Positions 23,401 through 36,600 of a stretch of 64,000 nucleotides of DNA are shown one piece after another (the first letter of the stretch is position 1; every line of letters starts with the position of its first letter). The notes under the pieces are model-generated. The model worked only from the letters and a program-made list of their open reading frames with translations. It ran no database searches and had not been told where the DNA came from. A program made the translations under genes and the position numbers. This stretch comes from Acanthochlamys bracteata (Eukaryota; Streptophyta; Magnoliopsida; Pandanales; Velloziaceae), in assembly GCA_019914995.1 (NCBI GenBank), contig CM034143.1, positions 2,792,501-2,856,500 on the forward strand, written 5' to 3'.

Positions 23401-24977
23401 CCTTTTATAATAGTAGTTTTTGTGTTTGTTTGGTTCATCCATATTCCTTTAGCATTTCTATTTGAAGTTTAAATGGAATGCTTTTGCATTTAGAATTATC
23501 GTTGTTAGCCTTGCGATGATTTTTTAGGAAATGCTATCTAGACTTATCTTTACTAGTCCTATGATAAATTCTGAAAGATTGTTATTTTATACAATACTAA
23601 AATGAGATAGTTTGATGTCTTATTACAATATGGCCTCTTTTTTCTTAGGCATGGTTGTCTTGTTATCTAGTAAAACTGAAGTGAGATGGTTGGATGCCTT
23701 GATGGTTAATTGATTTTGTTTTTGGGGGAGTGTAAGATACACCTGTTATAGCTAATGACTCAAAAAATATATTTTAGAAAAATAATTTAAGAAAACAAAG
23801 TGAGAGTGAAAACCGCTCAACTAATAAAAAAACCCTAAATTCGACCAATAACGACTGTAATTGATTTGGGTTTATGATGGAAACCGCTCAATCTAAACCT
23901 TGTTTCAACTTAAATTGGGTTTTGTGTGTAAAGAAATTGATGATCTTATTTTGTTCCCGAGAATTTCCTTCTATTTGCCTTTTTAACGATTTTTTGATCC
24001 TTTTGTTTTGCAATATAAATAGGCTAGTGCTCTCAAAATATGATTTCCAAATTAAAAGAAATCCACAATAGTGACACCTTTACAAGATCAACTTTTATGT
24101 TTCGATGCAATTTCTTAAATCTTTGACTTTCTGAGTCACTTATTAGTTAATATCCATAGGATTTTATATCGAATACCATATGTTGAAGTATTCTTAAGTA
24201 GTTCTAAAGTTGTGCTTTGATAATTGAATCCATTTAATCACTAATAAATTTTCTTTTTACACCCATATGTTTTTAAGATTTTCATATCTTCCAACATCTT
24301 CTAGAGGTCGGTCGAGGTTGCTGAAAATTAAAATTTTGTTTCCGAAAGAAATTATTTTAAAACTTTAGAAAACAAGCTTGTTTTTTAATTAAAAAAAAAT
24401 AACAAAGATTATGCATTAAAAATTTTATGACAAATAAAATACTGTATAAAATTTACTGAAAAATAAAAAATTAAAATGACATAAAAAAACGCCATGATAA
24501 ACGATGCCAAATAATGAGCTAGTCGCTAAGTGTCCATTTGATGACTTTATCAAAAGTTAAGGGATATATGATAATTAGAGTCATGATAAGACATTTAATA
24601 TTATCCACATCATAGTATCTATAATTTACATCCTACTGCCACATGAATGCATGTATTATTTTCTTATAAAAGAAAAACTTTTGCATTGCAAAGGCATCCT
24701 GCTTGAAGTGTTAAAAAAGTAATACGCTTTTTTGGTAGGAAGTGCGATGTTTCAAGTATTTTTAAAACTACTGCCTTGTACCTGTTTCTTATTTAAATAA
24801 AGTTTGTTTCTTGTAAAACAACCTGTAAGTTATGAAGAAATTCAATTTACAGTATTAGTTTATTCGAAAATTTTTAATTTTGTGTGAGAATGTTTTTATC
24901 CAAAAAAATTAATTCGATGTCTCTTCGTTTGGGATTGGATTTGAAACACGTTATCTACAAGCTGTACGCCTTAGAAG
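20414..24977. other. Long spacer downstream of the ABI3-like gene
   Basis: No exon with a recognisable domain was found on either strand, including a specific look for B3-type coding sequence. A 151-codon open frame at 20839-21294 is hydrophobic by composition and matches nothing known to me. From about 23750 the sequence becomes AT-rich and includes the MITE-like piece at 24310-24520. Confidence 0.5.
24310..24520. mobile_element. AT-rich MITE-like element
   Basis: An A/T-dominated block ends with GCCATGATAAACGATGCCAAA. This is close to the end of the element at 29108-29372 (GCCATGCTAAACGCACTCCAAA). The shared end supports one family; the left boundary is uncertain. Confidence 0.4.
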
Positions 24978-27900
24978 TGTAATAGCTTGATTGCGATGGG
25001 ATAAACTAAGTCATTATTGAAGATAGAGGTCTTAGTATGCAATATTTTTTTCTTTTATTTTTCTCCTCACCTCTATTTTCTCCTTCCACCCGACAGCCAT
25101 CTTGGTGCCCCCTCACAGGCAGCGATTTCTCCCCTCCGGCGTCATTATTTTTCTTTGTTCTTACTCCAGCATGTATCTCCAAGCCCTTCCCTTGCTCTCC
25201 CTGTTTCAATTTCGCCGGATTGAGTTTTCTTTCACCGTCGAGCAAAATCCTAGTTTGACCGTCGTCGATTCGCCGCCGTTTCTTCGACGCCGACTTGCTA
25301 AAATCTTTCTCCTCGACCCGTTAATAACTTTCCCCTCACTCAATTTCGATGATTGCAGTGCTGACGGAAGATTTTGAGCGAGCTTTGGGTGGGTATGTTG
25401 ATCCGTCCATTTTCGGCCACCACCATTGATTTTCGGCTCTAATATTCTTTTTGTTGAGTTCGGCCAGTGTAGCTGCATTTTTAACCACATGAATGCCCCT
25501 TGGCCGAAGTTCGCCGGAACCCTAATTTTCGCCGGAATCCGGCGATCCGTCGAGACATATAGTTGAGGTGAGTTTTGTTGCTCTTTTGTGTCCTTTTTGA
25601 ATTTCTAAACTTAATTATTGCGGATTAGCCTTGATCCTATTTGCCATAGGTGTTTGGATTGAAAATCGACAAGTTTGTCGTTATCGTCTTACGACGCCGG
25701 TTTGGACTTGGGATTGATTGTTGATTCCGGTAAGCTTTTTAAATTTGCTAGCACTAGTATTAGTCAAGAACTGTTGAGTTGATGATTGCGGACTTAAATA
25801 TGTAATTATCGGATTTTTGGATTCAATGGTGCCTTACGCCGGATTGGGCTATGTTTGGATATAGATGTATATAATAAATGTGATTGATTTCGGTTATCGA
25901 ATTAAGTATAATGGTATTTATCTACTTCAGAATCGGGCGTAGCTTTGGAACCTTTGGGTGTAGCTTGGTGATAACTTACGGATTTAGGTGAATTGTATGG
26001 ACATTCAGGTGAGGGTTACTTACGTTTTTTTCTTTAGCTTACCGTTAAGTTTTCAACGCAAATAACATCTGTTTGGAAACTCCGGAATGAGTTTGCCAAT
26101 TTCAGTGCATAATGAGATTTGATCTTTCATGCAATAAAATATCTGTGTGCATGCTTACATAAGATTAGGACAGTGATAGTAACTAAAATAACAAGTTAGG
26201 AATTGATTAGATTTTATGCTTGATAAGAATCCCACTCTTGCATGTTATAAAAGTTGGAGTTGTGATATACAGATGCACGAGATGCATAGAATGCTTTTAC
26301 ACGTATGGCATAGAACTAACCTGGCATAAAAATTATGCACTAGGTATTTTAGACATATATAAGTTATGACCTCCCCTAAGTATAACCATAAACCTTGGGG
26401 CTAGCATATTAGTATGTTTCGAATTGACATATACATAAGAATCATGACGTAACATATTTACTTGCGACTCATAAATGGCTTAGCATGTATAGCAAGTGTA
26501 CCTAGGTCTAGTGACCTGCAAGTGCATGTTAGAAACAGATTTCATGAACTATTTTGTATGTCGTTTGAACTTTTGCATGGAATACAATATTTATTTATAA
26601 TACATGCTTATAGAGAGTAATGATTATTGCAATATTATACATAGTAATGTTAGATATGAGAGCACAACTTTCATTATTGTTCCCTCATGCATCATGCATA
26701 GATTATGTGATATGATATCTCTACATGTGCATGGATCTCCGATTGTAATTGGAACTAGTGGAGGCTTTGAGCCTGGTTGACTATGTGTATGAATGCATAA
26801 GCATATGACCTATGACTTATGCCTGTAGAGGTTTGAGTTCGATTGACCTTATGCATGGACACTCACGCTGTACGAGGACAGGCGCGTCAGGAGCTGAGAT
26901 TAGGACCCTAGTGAGTGGGGCGGGCATCCACCTATGGCCATAGTATCGTTAGGCCCATGCGCGTGGGGGCAATACCACGGCTCATCCGGTTCGATCACCC
27001 GGGATGGTTGTACCTCGCCGAGGCAGGAGTAGCCTAGTTGCTAGGTTGAGCTGGAGACTGGGTCTCGCTCTTTGTTTTACGATTATTATTCTGATTTTCT
27101 GATCAATATCACGTCATGTAGATAGATACATGTACACGCATGATGACATATGCAGATGGTATAGGCAAGTATTGACTTTTTACTCTAATTGACTTTCTGA
27201 CAAATGATATATCATAAATATAGAGACTTATGCATGCATAACCATACGTCTAAATAACATAGATATACTTAGTATATTGCATGTATTATATATGTGTGGT
27301 ATAATATATCATAATTATTTGTTACGAGAAAAGGATTTGTGTTGCATGCCATACTTTCGTATCTGTCCTTATTAGAACTAGACCGGTATGAGACGGCCTA
27401 GGACTAGATAAGGCATGATCTGATCTATCGTTGCATTTATTTTATCTAGGGATATAGAGAAATAATGATAGGGTAATGCATTAGAAACTTTAAATGATGC
27501 ATTCCTGATTTATTATCTCATTGAGACTGGGCTCGGCCTTTTCTTTTTTTGGCCTTCCTCAATTATTGCAGGGTTGAGTCGGAATTAGCGGACCTTATCA
27601 TGGACCAGAGAGATATAATGATGGTATGTTTAAAATGTTCATATTTATTATTTAGTTGGCTCTGTAACACTTGAGGGACTGTACTATTCTTATTATTATT
27701 TGTAAATTATCAGTTTGGTATCCGATTATTGATTTATGTATTTTTTTTATTTTGTTGAGATTTATTACCGCAGGTAGCGGTTGTATAAGTTAATAAATCT
27801 TTCTTATGATTTATTTCTCGTGTTGTTATTACGAGTTTGTGATATTATTATTGTGGTTTAATTGTTAGGTTCATCTTTTTCAATTTTAATAGAAGTTCTG

Positions 27901-28028
27901 CCAAAATTTTGATTATGATGGTATTTTGAATTGATTTTGTGTTAGACTTATTGGGCTGGGCCGAGTTTGGGTTCTATTTAGATTTGGTTTAGTCTAGTGT
28001 CGGTTATGGCCCAGGTTGGGTCGTGACA
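24978..28028 (+). mobile_element. Solo LTR of a large Ty3/gypsy-type retrotransposon
   Basis: The element begins TGTAATAGC and ends GGGTCGTGACA (TGT...ACA termini). It is flanked by a perfect 5-bp direct repeat, AGAAG, at 24973-24977 and 28029-28033. The length is 3,051 bp and no gag-pol is present, so this is a solo LTR left by recombination between two LTRs. Plant gypsy LTRs often have such GGGTCGT-rich ends; the lineage is inferred from that and from length. A gene-like, relatively GC-rich stretch at about 25070-25560 and another at 26860-27065 lie inside. The open frames there overlap on both strands and are not genes. Confidence 0.85.
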
Positions 28029-28033
28029 AGAAG

Positions 28034-29107
28034 GTGCTTGCTCTAACTTTTCTATGCTGATAAAACATCAACACCAATATAGAATTAATGAGTTTATATT
28101 TTTTCTTAAAGAAGCTTTAGGCATGACGAATATTAGCCTGTTTCTTTGAACTTGTAGTTCTATAGAGAAAAATAATACATGAATGAATGGTCGTACAAAA
28201 GAATTCCAAGGTCCTTTATTTCTAAAAGTGCACTCTTATTAAAAAGTCCTTTTGAATTCTTTCAAATATTTGCCTTTTATTTATTTTGCACAGAATTTAA
28301 TTATTGATTTAAATAACAATTTAGTTAGTTATTTACCTTTTAAGGAAATTTGATTTGAAAATTGCTTTTAACTAAAACAAAAAGAAGAAATTCTGTTACA
28401 GAATGTAAACAAAATTAGTTTGCAAGTTGAATACAAAGTTTTGTTGCAAGAATGGGATATATAGAACTTCATATTATCATATATGAAGTTATAATATTTG
28501 CAATATAAAGCCCATAATAACTACCTTGGGAAGATATGATCCTGTTGGGTTGATTTGAGCAATGTCGAGAGGGTAAGTTATCAAGTAATTCTGCCTCATC
28601 AAAGCAATATTTTGTATAGATATTTATTTAATATTCTAATTACTAATAAGGTTTTTAAATAAATCCTAATCTGTTATCTTTGCAAGTAAATATATTTTTT
28701 TTAGTTATTTTACTTAAAATCTTGTATGATTTATATGTATTATTACTTCAACATTCATAGTTTGTTTTTGTTAGTTAAAATTTTTTCTTTATTTCATACT
28801 TCCATATCTAGAAAGCTAAATCCAATTAAAAATCTTAATTCAATTGGTTTTGAAACTCTCAATCTATTGATTCCTTTTTTTATCTTATCCTTACTATAGT
28901 TGAAATAATTTAACTCACTCTTGTACCTAAAACACAGACTGTCGTCTTTGACATCATATATATATACAGTTACTGCTTAAAAATTGTATATTGCTAGATG
29001 TATTTGAATTGTGTTTTTATCATTAAGTCTCTTTTATTTGTATACGGACATGTTTTAGTAGAATTTTGCTGATTAAAAGGAAAATTAAATTATAGACGCA
29101 AAGATGG
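28034..29107. other. AT-rich spacer
   Basis: Nothing recognisable as coding or as a mobile element was seen between the solo LTR and the next MITE-like element. Confidence 0.5.
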
Positions 29108-29372
29108 TTGATAGCACGCGTTTGGAATTATTTTTGAAATGAGATTTTTTAAAATTAAAATTTTTTTTATTTTTTTTGAAAAATAATTTATATTTTTTTT
29201 ATCTCTAGAAAAATAATACAAATATACAATAAACAAATTTCATTACGTAAAATTTTTTTATATTTTCTAAATTTTTAAATAAATTTTTTAAATATTTATA
29301 AAAAATATATTAAAAATATAAAATAAAAAATTAAAAAAATTATTTTTGTGGTAAGCCATGCTAAACGCACTC
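29108..29372. mobile_element. AT-rich MITE-like element
   Basis: The ends contain GCGTTTGGAA on the left and TAAACGC on the right, an inverted GCGTTTA/G. Between them is a nearly pure A/T interior with TTACGTAAAATTTTTTTAT. The target duplication is unclear. Related pieces occur at 24310-24520 and inside the NBP35 duplication. Confidence 0.45.
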
Positions 29373-29499
29373 CAAAGCCCTTCGTTGCTTAGATTTTCTT
29401 CTAACAAATTCAAATCATCTATTTAAAAATCTAATGGATTTGATTTAATCTTAATAAATTTACAACTGCCTAGAGTAACACTATGGATGTACCATAGTC

Positions 29500-29500
<1 letters not shown>

Positions 29501-29531
<31 letters not shown>
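29501..29531. repeat. (AT)n(GT)n microsatellite
   Basis: About ten AT units run straight into about six GT units. A simple compound dinucleotide repeat in spacer DNA. Confidence 0.9.
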
Positions 29532-30689
29532 TTTCTGGAGTGTAGAAATTAAAATGTGAAAATCAAAAAGAAAAATTTCCGTTCAAGTAAAGAAGCTAGG
29601 CTAATTTTCTCTAAGATCATGTAGAAATCTTAATATTCCCAAAAAAATACTGATGGACTTTTAATATTTCAGTTTAGAATGAAAATTTATTATTAATGCT
29701 CGTTCACTATCTTCTGTTTAAAATTATACCTTTAGTTTGAAATTTTTAAAAGGAGAAACTTTTATTTGAAAAGGAAGCACTATAGGTTTCTTGGAACCCC
29801 AGATTTTATATTATTATTAATTTTGTAGATTAAAGGACGTCTACCCAAGCATGAAATAAGGAATTATTTTAACAAAATATCTCAGTCTTAACCAACTAAC
29901 TTTGAACCTATAATTTTAAATTTGATTTAGCTTAGAAGTACACGTAGTATTAATAATTAAATTGCTTAGAATGCTGCAAACTAACTTGGCCTTTGAACCT
30001 GAATTTTGTGTTGAGGTTAATACTTCTTCAGATGAATCTCAGATTTTTGCATAAATCTTCGACTCTTTATTAGACAATGTTAAAAGACGATCATAAAGTT
30101 CCAAAGAAAAATCTTTCAGAACGGTTCTACACAGTGACTTGAAATTACGGTTTATGTAGATAACATGATAGGTCGAATGTTCTGGCAAAGAAAAGCATGA
30201 CATATACTTAATTAATAATGCACTTGATCAATGATAATTGGCAGTGTAAACGCTTTTCCTCACCCTTCCTACGTCTGAAATGTATTACAAGCATACGCTC
30301 TTTTCCTTAATGTACTTTCAACATGAAGAATTTTGCCATGAAAGAAAATAACTGCTGATTTGCACACTTCAATTGTCTGTTATTTCAATGCATTTTACAA
30401 TAGAATCCTCTGTGATTTTCAAACTAGAAGTTGCCAGGTGTAGATGTTCTAAAACATCGCAATTTATAATTATTCCGTAAATCGAGCAGTGTGAAAACAT
30501 ATACAAGAGTGCGGATATACATCGGACAGAATGAACGCTTACATTTATCTTAACATTGGTCAGGTATGTCCCTGATACCCTCAAGAATACCAAAAAGTAA
30601 CTAGCTACCAATGCAACTGAGATATGGTGTTCAGCCATCCTATGTATGCAATATCAACATATAATAAATAAAAACATTATATACCAGAT
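29532..30689. other. Spacer and probable 3' UTR of the coiled-coil gene
   Basis: AT-rich, with no gene seen. The part next to 30689 must hold the 3' UTR of the minus-strand coiled-coil gene. Confidence 0.45.
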
Positions 30690-33600
30690 TTAGATGAGTG
30701 GTTCAGAGAGTTCCATCTCATGAGAACCCTGCTGTGTTTCTGTTTGATATCTTACAAAGTTAAGCCCGAGCCACTGCCATGGCCAACAAACATATCTTGG
30801 ACTTCTTCGAGCCCTTAACTCATCCCGCTGGCCATCGTATTCCTCAAGCTGCCTTGAGAGCTCCTCCACCCTTTCCCTAAGTCTTGTTGACCTTATATCA
30901 GCTAGCCTCAAAGACTTCTCTGCTGCATCCCTAGCAGCCGTCGCTGCAGCAGCAGTCTCTTCTTTGAACTTGAGCTTATTCTCAGATTCTAAGAGTGCAC
31001 TTCTAGCCTCGTCTAGCTCTTGCCGTAGAGCAGCTAACTGCATGTACAAGTTTATTGATGTCATTAAGTGCTCTCAAACAAACATTTCAAATAAATTAAT
31101 AGAAGTTACGAACATTTTCAAACAGGGCAAGAATTTTTTTCTAATTTAACATATGAAGATCTATATAGGTTATTCAGTGTGCAAAAGGCTTGCATTTACT
31201 AATGCTTGTTGAACCTCTTACATAACCAGTATACAAGAGAAACTTCTCCTAAGGTATATGGAGCAGAACATTAGGCAGTAGAACTCCCACATCTGCAGAG
31301 CGTAAAGCGCTGCAAAGATGCGTATGTTACGGCACACACTAAAGGATAAGATTAAAAATAAATCCCTTACGGGGAAAGTCAGAGTGAATGATAAAGAGCA
31401 AAATAATCGAAGCTCGTGTGAGATAGTTTGAACATGTAAAGCGACTACCAACAGATGTACCTTTTCGAAAATGTAACTTGATAAATACAGCTCGTGTGAA
31501 AGAGGTAGAGGAAGGCTTTAAAAGACTGATCAACTATCATGAAAAATGACTTATCTGGTAGTAGCTTAACGGAAGAAGTTTAAAATAGAGCACAGAAGTG
31601 TGGAAAAATTTATCTCCAGCTTCAACTAATGAGACAAAACATAGTTATTGTTATATTCACATAAATCTATATAGTCCAATTCAAGATTTTAAGATTTGAA
31701 CCAAGAGCTGGTAAACTATGGGTATCGTTCCGAATTGATTCCAAGTCGACTCATTGAGGATGTTGAACTATGCGTCGACATTTTTAAAAACCCAACTTTC
31801 AATATTTTCAATGAACAATGTTCTTAATTATAACCAGTAAACAGTGACATAAAAGAAAACAAAATTTGGTGATATAGGTTAACATAAATAATAAAAGCAA
31901 AATAAAGAAAAAATGCAAAACAGATAAAAGAGGAAAGTAATTGTGTGGCGTCGTAAGAGGAAAGCAAAATAAAGAATATATATCACTTTCTCCTTCATTA
32001 CATCTTTTTCTTATCTCCAACTAACCCAATAATGGTGTCACTCTTCAATAATTCCATTGGTAGTTGGCTAACTTCATCCCATTTTTGCAGTCAATCTATA
32101 ATGTACCATTGTCGAACTTGTCATTCCTAGAGCTAGAAACTCAAAACTGCACAATTCTTCGATATCCAAAACTTGGACCTGCAATTCACACCTTTACATT
32201 AACTAAGAATAATCTAATTTTGCATACTTGCTACCAACTATCTGTGAAGCAATATTAGCTCCGTCATACTAAATACTTGATGCAATGGTCTCCACCTGTT
32301 TGTACCTACTTTCGAAATAGCTTTTTGTTGTGGTATAGAGAAACAAAACTTACTTGCTCTACTCCACGTAACTCCATCATTACATTCGAGATGGAATGCA
32401 TGCTTGAATCCAAACATATCTCTCCAATTCAATCTATCCTCAGATGCCCTGCGGTTGTATTTAGGATCTCTCCCGATTTCAATGGAGGGAACAGAGGTGG
32501 GGGACTTCGTTGAAGGGAGGCAGCGAAATGGCTTTTAATTTGTTGGTTGAAGTTCACAATGACAAAATAATTGGAACCAGGTACAAGGTTAAATAGCTGT
32601 GTGGATAAGGTGGGAGCAAGAAAAAACTCAGCAGAGAAGAATAAGCAAATTAGGGATAAAGTTGGATGGAACAAGGAGATTTAGTTTCGTAACTTTAATA
32701 TGCTTTACATTATAGGACCTGATATTTGAAATAAGGAGTCCATGCTACAAGGATAAAGGCAATATTAACTATATACGATTTGAATTTTAGCTCCAACCCA
32801 CTAATAATATGATCCTTCTGATCCAACACATGTACATTGTATAACTAAATCTACTGGTAGTTTTCCTCAAAGACCTAGATTTTGTATTAGAAGTTCACGA
32901 TTCCTCTCATTAATTGGATTTATGCTACCTCTCTCTCTCTCTCTCTCTCTCTCACATATCCGTCCAAATTAATTAATGGAGCTAATATATGATATATATT
33001 TAATACTTTATGTAAAAATGATGCACATGAACTTTAATTTATTATGTATCTACAAACTAATTTGGAAATCTTTCAAAAGAAGACTTGGAAAATGCAAGCA
33101 ACCTCGGTGAATTAGGTAGACCATTTGTCATGTTTGTCGCATCTTCATCACATATAGTTTGTTACAACAGTTTGACTTGGTTTCAACTCCTTAGGATCCC
33201 TACAAGTAGTACTACTTATCTTCGTCATGTGATCCTCCACTGATTAGAATCTCACTAACAATAGTTTAATTATTGTCTTGAAAGTAGGCCACTTTTCACA
33301 ATGTCTGACATAAATTATGCTATTAATCAAATCAATTACTTGCATGCTCCAACGCAACCTCATTTCGATGTCGCACTCTTACTCACGGCCTCTATTTACA
33401 TCTAGCGCCCTCGAATTAAAGGCTTATCTAGGACCCATCTGATTAAAGGCTTATTCCAACATGGACCTAACAAGTTGTCAATTGAATAACAAATTCATAA
33501 TAGATTCATTATTTTCATGACTTCAAACCCATCTTTAAACCCACGAATGCAAAGAAGCAATGTACAGAATCCTCATCACGACTAAGACAGATTATTGTTG

Positions 33601-36600
33601 TATGGCAAACACTACTGTTGACCTAACGTGGATGTATTTACGGACGCAAAATAGATTCATTATTTTCATGATTCAACCCAATCTTAAACCAATGAATGCA
33701 AAGAAGCAATGTACAGAATCCTCATCACGACTAAGACAGATCATTGTTGCACGACAAACACTACTGTTGACCTTACGAGGATGTATTTATGGATTTTCAT
33801 TATTAGAGTTGGTTCTTATTGTAATCAGAAACCAAACAGAACGTGTTTTGGCATTCAGATGCTAGATTCAAGTCAACCTGGACTTACTTCAGTTCAGGAC
33901 AGTTTAGCTTCAACATGAAATGATGTCAGATATTTTGTTTCAAGTTCTTCCTTATAACAATTACATGATTTTCATATATTATCTGATTGAATATCAATTC
34001 AAAAAGAGTTGGAAGCAGTTGAACATAATAAACATGATAACAACTTACAAATCCTAACAGAAGTTAACAAATTAAGAAGTTAGGAAGATCATTAAAAGAA
34101 AAAAACTCATTAGACTAAGACAGGTCTCGAATTTTAATTTTTGATACTAGAATATCAGTTGGGTATTTGTAAATAGAACCAACCCTACCTAAATGATGTG
34201 AATGGCCTATAAAGGCAAATCATATTAGTTGTTCATTATGCATAAATTTGAAGTATCCCTGGTTGTGCTCTTTATTCCATAAGTTGTATATTCCCATTAA
34301 GCATAAGTACACTCGAGTATAATCCAATCTTCATCATTGAAAAATATGCACAAAGGTGTCGTGGATCTCATAACCTATCTTATTTCAATCAACCAACCTA
34401 TCCTTCCACAAAAGACACCCTGAGAAAGCCTAAACTTGCAACAACTATACGCCCGAGATAAGGTTCTAAGAACCAAGCTAATGCATTCAATTTAAAATCT
34501 TTGAAAAATCATAGAATCGATTAGAACTGACTTGACACAACATGACTCACAATACATCCTATAGAAAGATTAGAATTAGTGCCCATTTCTTCTTTTTAGA
34601 CAAGTGTCTCCGCTTAGTTACCATTATACTGCACTTTACCAACAAGCCATCCAACCTACACTTTTTCAAGCCTCAAATTGCAACATGAATTAACTTCAAA
34701 TGAACAATTTGTGTCTCTTTAGGGAAGTTCAAATGTGAGTGCTAGCAAATCCCAAAGTACAATGTGTTCTGAAAACTACATTTTCTAGTTGTAGTTTTTC
34801 TAACATAAATATTTTTCCATGTTGGTGTCCCTTTGGGAATACTAATTTGGAATGAAAGTTTGAAGCTCTGTGTGCTCCAACTTTCATTAAGATGACGTGG
34901 TTAACCAAGGAAAAGCTTTATTGCAAAGACATTTTCTTAAAAGAAAACTATGATTTGCAAACATTTTCTTTTAAAAATTGTCCTTTCCAACAAAATATAC
35001 CAAAAACTAAACTTTTAAGTAAAAGTTGATTTTTAATCTAAATCTCTTCTCAAGCAAAGTAATTTGTGACCATGTTAAATGCTTGCAAAAGCACTTTAAG
35101 CTTATTAAAACTGCTTCTAGCGCACTACAACAATTTATTAACACTAACTAAAATAAATCTGCATCGAGGTTTTTTTCCCTTCCATGCAGAAGGTTTTACG
35201 GCAACTATGAGAAGGCACTGGCACTGCAAAATCTAATGTAAGCCTAATTTTTTTTTATAATGTTCTTAAATAGGATTTTGGGAAAATGCCCTTTCCCTTA
35301 CTCAATGAATGATAAACAAATAAATCCAAAAACCAATTCTTCTTATTTAGGGTAATTTCTTCAACCATGATACCACATGACTTAACAAAAGAAACCATAT
35401 ATGCACAAACTGATTTTGTCAAGTTCAATAGAAACCTTTGCAATGTCAAAGGCTACTGCCAGCTTGATACACAACACTAGGAAAAGGACTCTAAGATAAT
35501 TTTTAAAACTTGTATTGCTCTAAAGCTCAGTTTCATTAGAGGATCAGTATGCTATTTAGAAGGAATTCTTTTTGCTTAACTTTGTAGTAGGTTTTGTTTG
35601 AATTACAAGAGAGAAAATATCCAATACAAATTAAAAGAGAAAAAGATTTCTTGGTGTTACTAAGTTGTTTCTAGGTAAGTCCAGAAATCCTATTTGAATA
35701 AGAATAACTATCAAAAAGAGAACCCCCTCCATCAGGATCATCAGAAGATTATATGTAAATGAATTTAAATGCAAGTATAGGATCCACAATGAAGAAAGAT
35801 GTATATTATATCAAGAATTAGTGAAAGGTTGCAAATAAACTTGGTTATTTGAAATTTGCATTATGTAGATTTCAAAACATATCATAGCATATTAAGAAAA
35901 GGCTAGTAATACAAACTCAACATTTACACAAATAATGTTACTTGCAGAACCAAGTTATGACAACCAAAAGAGATGGCACTGTTTTGTGTTGTAACTACTA
36001 CTGACCTGACTTTGGAACTCTTGCTCAACAGTTCGACCTGCGGTAGCTTCCTGCTCGGCAGCAGTTTTCCATCTGGCAATTTCTTCTTCAGCAGCCGCAA
36101 TGTCCATCATAAGACCTTCAACCTTGAAGAAAACAAAGGTTATACTTGTGTCAAGAATTATACATAACAACTTGCCGACTATGAATAAGGTAAATAGGGT
36201 AGGAAATTACGCTTTCATTTGCTAGTCTCTCCTTCTCCCCAAGTTCCATTATAAGTTGCTTCTGTTGGCCAATCTCTTTAGCTTGTGCATCTATGCGAGC
36301 TTTAAGTATACTGGACTCTGCCCTTACTCGAGAAAAACAAGAAGAACAAAACATAGTATAGAAAGGGAGGGGAAAAAAAGAACTTAGAAGGTAATGTACA
36401 AACTAAACTGAAATGGGAAATGGACATCTGATTCTTATTAAAGCATCAATACAACAACACTAGAAATGTCTACTTTGGTTCTCAACAAGGTCAAGATCAA
36501 GCCTTTATTAATGAAAAACATTAGTAAACAAAGTTAACAAACATAAATCAAAAACAAGATTTGAGAACTCCTTGAGGAACTATTCCATTAACGTATCGTG

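Noticed and set aside
25006-25490. Several overlapping open frames on both strands
   Set aside because: All lie inside the solo LTR. Frames of similar length on both strands reflect its lower A/T content and not a gene.
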